Positions 6,655 through 7,968 of a DNA stretch of 7,968 nt are shown piece by piece. The DNA is from an uncultured Oscillospiraceae bacterium (lineage in GTDB: Bacteria; Bacillota; Clostridia; Oscillospirales; Oscillospiraceae), in NCBI GenBank assembly GCA_934670025.1, contig CAKUOS010000069.1, positions 1 to 7,968 on the forward strand, written 5' to 3'. The translations under genes and the position numbers were made by a program. The first letter of the stretch is position 1. Each line of letters begins with the position of its first letter. The notes below the pieces were generated by a model, which ran no database searches, was not told the origin of the DNA, and was given only the letters and a program-made list of their open reading frames with translations.

Positions 6655-6666
6655 ATTTTGGAAAAA

Positions 6667-6672
6667 GGGAGG
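6667..6672 (+). promoter_or_regulatory. Ribosome-binding site that fixes the GTG start of the regulator
   Basis: GGGAGG lies nine bases before the GTG at 6682. No in-frame ATG is suitably spaced from it, and the ATG at 6675 is in another frame, so GTG is the likely start. Confidence 0.7.
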
Positions 6673-6681
6673 CGATGCGGT

Positions 6682-7536
6682 GTGACGCTCGGGCAGAAGC
6701 TCAGACGGGCGCGGCTCGATCGCGGGCTGACGCAGTCGCAGGTCGTCGGCGATCAGATCACGCGCAATATGCTCTCGCAGATCGAGAACGATCTGGCCTC
6801 GCCGTCGGTCGGGACGCTGCAATATCTGGCGTCGGTGCTGGGCGTGAAGCTCTCGTGGCTGCTGGCCGACGAGCGGGAGGACGCCGCGCTTGCGCGCACG
6901 GCCGGGATGCGGCAGGCGCTGCGGGCAGGGGAGTTTGACGGCTGTCTGGCGCTGGCGCCGGAGGAACCGGACGACGAACAGGCGCTGGCGCTGGCGACGG
7001 CCGGCGCGCAGTGCGCGCAGCGCGCGCTGCTGGCGGAGGACTTTGACCGCGCAAAAACGCTTGCCGAACAGACGCTGCAATGGAACGCGGCGAGCGTCTA
7101 CGGAAATCCGCTCATCGTTTTGCAGATGGATGCGGTGCTCGTGCGGTGCGCGCAGCAGACCGGCGCGGACGCCGACGGCGCGCTTGCGCGGTATAAGGCG
7201 GCGTATGCCGGGCTTCAGCCGTCGGTGCAGTATCATCTGCTGCTGGCGCGCTATCAGCTCGAACAGGAGCACGTGCAGGCCGCAGAGCATGAGATCTGGT
7301 CGATCGGCGAGCTTCCGGACGGCAGCCGCGCGGAATATCTGATCCTGCGCGGGTGGCTCGCGGCCAAGAAGGAGCAGTATGCGCCCGCGGCGGAGTATCT
7401 GCGGCAGGCGGAGGCGCTGGGGCCGCTGCCGAAGCTGCATGAGCGGGAGCTGTGCCGGGCGATGGAGCTGGCCGCGCGCGAATTGCAGGATTATAAGACG
7501 GCGTATGAATACGCCGCCAGACAGCTGAAGTTGTAG
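6682..7536 (+). CDS. Xre-family helix-turn-helix regulator with a helical TPR-like C-terminal domain
   Basis: This encodes a 284-residue protein. Residues 3-60 form a Cro/C1-type helix-turn-helix (LGQKLRRARLDRGLTQSQVV, then the recognition helix around TRNMLSQIEN, then SVGTLQYLASVLGV). Residues from about 65 to 284 are alanine- and leucine-rich and wholly helical in character, with TPR-like pairs such as AEDFDRAKTLAEQTLQ (118-133) and KKEQYAPAAEYLRQAEAL (229-246). This plan is shared with Firmicutes regulators whose TPR domains bind peptides or other signals, but the ligand here is unknown. The reading frame is open upstream to 6460, but that extension crosses the promoter and the deaminase start; the GTG at 6682 with GGGAGG nine bases before it is the sensible start. 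Divergence from the deaminase gene and the palindrome in front of it suggest autoregulation and control of the deaminase. Confidence 0.85.
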   Translation: MTLGQKLRRARLDRGLTQSQVVGDQITRNMLSQIENDLASPSVGTLQYLASVLGVKLSWLLADEREDAALARTAGMRQALRAGEFDGCLALAPEEPDDEQALALATAGAQCAQRALLAEDFDRAKTLAEQTLQWNAASVYGNPLIVLQMDAVLVRCAQQTGADADGALARYKAAYAGLQPSVQYHLLLARYQLEQEHVQAAEHEIWSIGELPDGSRAEYLILRGWLAAKKEQYAPAAEYLRQAEALGPLPKLHERELCRAMELAARELQDYKTAYEYAARQLKL

Positions 7537-7569
7537 AACTGCCAGCGCGTGCTGCCCGTCATTCTGGCA

Positions 7570-7905
7570 TCAAATCTGATGGCGGTTGCGGTTCCATTCG
7601 ATCTCGTCCAATTTTTTTAGCAGGTCACGCTCCATTTCTGCCGGATACAGCTTGTGCTTGAGCTGTTCGATCTCGATCTGCGCCTTCTCCGGCTCGGTTC
7701 CGGGAACCTGATCCTTCTTCCGCTTTCCGCGCCGATCCTCCAGACCGGCCTCGCCCATCTCCTCGAACCGCAGCGTCCGGGTGCGTACCTGCTGGCAGCT
7801 CACCTTGTACTTCAAGGCCATCTCGCCGTAGTTCTTCCCACTGGCCGGACAGTCCTTAACGATCTGAACACGTTCTTCCTGCGTGGTGTCCCGTCCCTGC
7901 TTCAT
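7570..7905 (-). CDS. IS3-type transposase OrfA-like HTH protein, probably a decayed remnant
   Basis: This encodes a 111-residue protein starting at the ATG at 7905, preceded by GGAGGAGGAA. Residues about 9-58 form a transposase-type helix-turn-helix (ERVQIVKDC, GKNYGEMALKYKVSCQQV, then FEEMGEAGLEDRRGKR). A charged coiled-coil or leucine-zipper-like segment follows at about 73-104 (IEIEQLKHKL, MERDLLKKLDEIE), as in IS3-family OrfA. Arg41 and Arg43 sit where I would expect an aromatic residue and a tryptophan, and the C-terminal tail (WNRNRHQI) looks divergent. No OrfB catalytic region follows: the sequence to the left reaches the stop of the regulator gene after only 33 bases. An A7 run in frame as A-AAA-AAA (7612-7618) near the 3' end is where IS3 elements often frameshift, but the -1 frame stops within about 20 codons. 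Confidence 0.7.
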   Translation of the reverse strand: MKQGRDTTQEERVQIVKDCPASGKNYGEMALKYKVSCQQVRTRTLRFEEMGEAGLEDRRGKRKKDQVPGTEPEKAQIEIEQLKHKLYPAEMERDLLKKLDEIEWNRNRHQI

Positions 7906-7968
7906 GTAGCTTCCTCCTCCGGAAAACTTGACTGAGTTAAAATCTCCATGAGCATGATACACCTTTAT
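7570..7968 (-). mobile_element. Truncated left end of an IS3-type insertion sequence
   Basis: The element is read leftwards. The bases at 7906-7968 upstream of the OrfA-like gene have the look of a conserved insertion-sequence leader and contain no host gene; the terminal inverted repeat would be in or just beyond this stretch, but I cannot fix its edge. The catalytic OrfB and the other end are absent, so the element has been cut somewhere near 7537-7570. Confidence 0.5.

Noticed and set aside
6460..6681. A longer N-terminus for the regulator, using an upstream in-frame ATG
   Set aside because: It would run through the deaminase start, both promoters and the palindrome, and the added residues are not part of the helix-turn-helix fold. 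The GTG at 6682 has a good ribosome-binding site.
7540..7569. TGCCAG/CTGGCA inverted repeat after the regulator stop as a terminator
   Set aside because: The stem is only six bases with an 18-base loop and no T-run follows it on the plus strand.
7906..7962. An N-terminal extension of the OrfA-like gene to the ATG at 7962
   Set aside because: The ATG at 7905 has a strong ribosome-binding site inside the would-be extension, and the added 19 residues do not resemble the transposase family.

Overview
This window carries part of an anaerobic purine/selenium-hydroxylase-type gene cluster. The DNA is GC-rich, with strong AGGAGG ribosome-binding sites and AT-rich promoters that have near-consensus sigma-A boxes. 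The gene set (YgfK, SsnA, an 8-oxoguanine-deaminase-type amidohydrolase), the short hairpin repeats and the IS3-type insertion-sequence end all suggest an anaerobic gut Clostridia of the Oscillospiraceae type. The taxonomic call is inference from style and gene content, not from a marker gene.

Layout. Four genes read leftwards on the minus strand, in transcription order: an 8-oxoguanine-deaminase-like amidohydrolase (5154-6512), ssnA (3500-4843), a small four-helix membrane protein of unknown function (2759-3208) and ygfK (1-2726, running off the left edge). A helix-turn-helix regulator (6682-7536, GTG start) is divergently transcribed from the deaminase. Right of it, reading leftwards, lies the left end of an IS3-type element with an OrfA-like gene (7570-7905) and no OrfB.

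Control regions. Between the deaminase and the regulator, two good promoters diverge, and a perfect 15-bp palindrome just downstream of the regulator's promoter is a likely operator. Between the deaminase and ssnA lie about 310 bases without a gene. They hold a large inverted repeat (likely deaminase terminator), a near-perfect promoter for ssnA embedded in that repeat, and a leader of about 200 nt. The leader has a 12-bp 5' hairpin, a terminator-like hairpin and a duplicated 8-nt segment that could form a competing antiterminator. I recognise no known riboswitch class there, and this leader is the most interesting candidate in the window. Between ssnA and the membrane protein lie about 290 bases of tandem hairpin repeats.

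How the genes may work together (inference). 8-Oxoguanine deamination gives urate. YgfK and SsnA are family markers of clusters that carry selenium-dependent molybdenum hydroxylases and that have been linked to anaerobic purine and urate breakdown in gut bacteria. The deaminase could therefore feed oxidised guanine into the pathway, under its own regulator, while the ssnA-ygfK unit is controlled separately by the leader RNA. The hydroxylase, ygeW/ygeX/ygeY-type and selenium-insertion genes expected in such a cluster are not in the window and would have to lie to the left.
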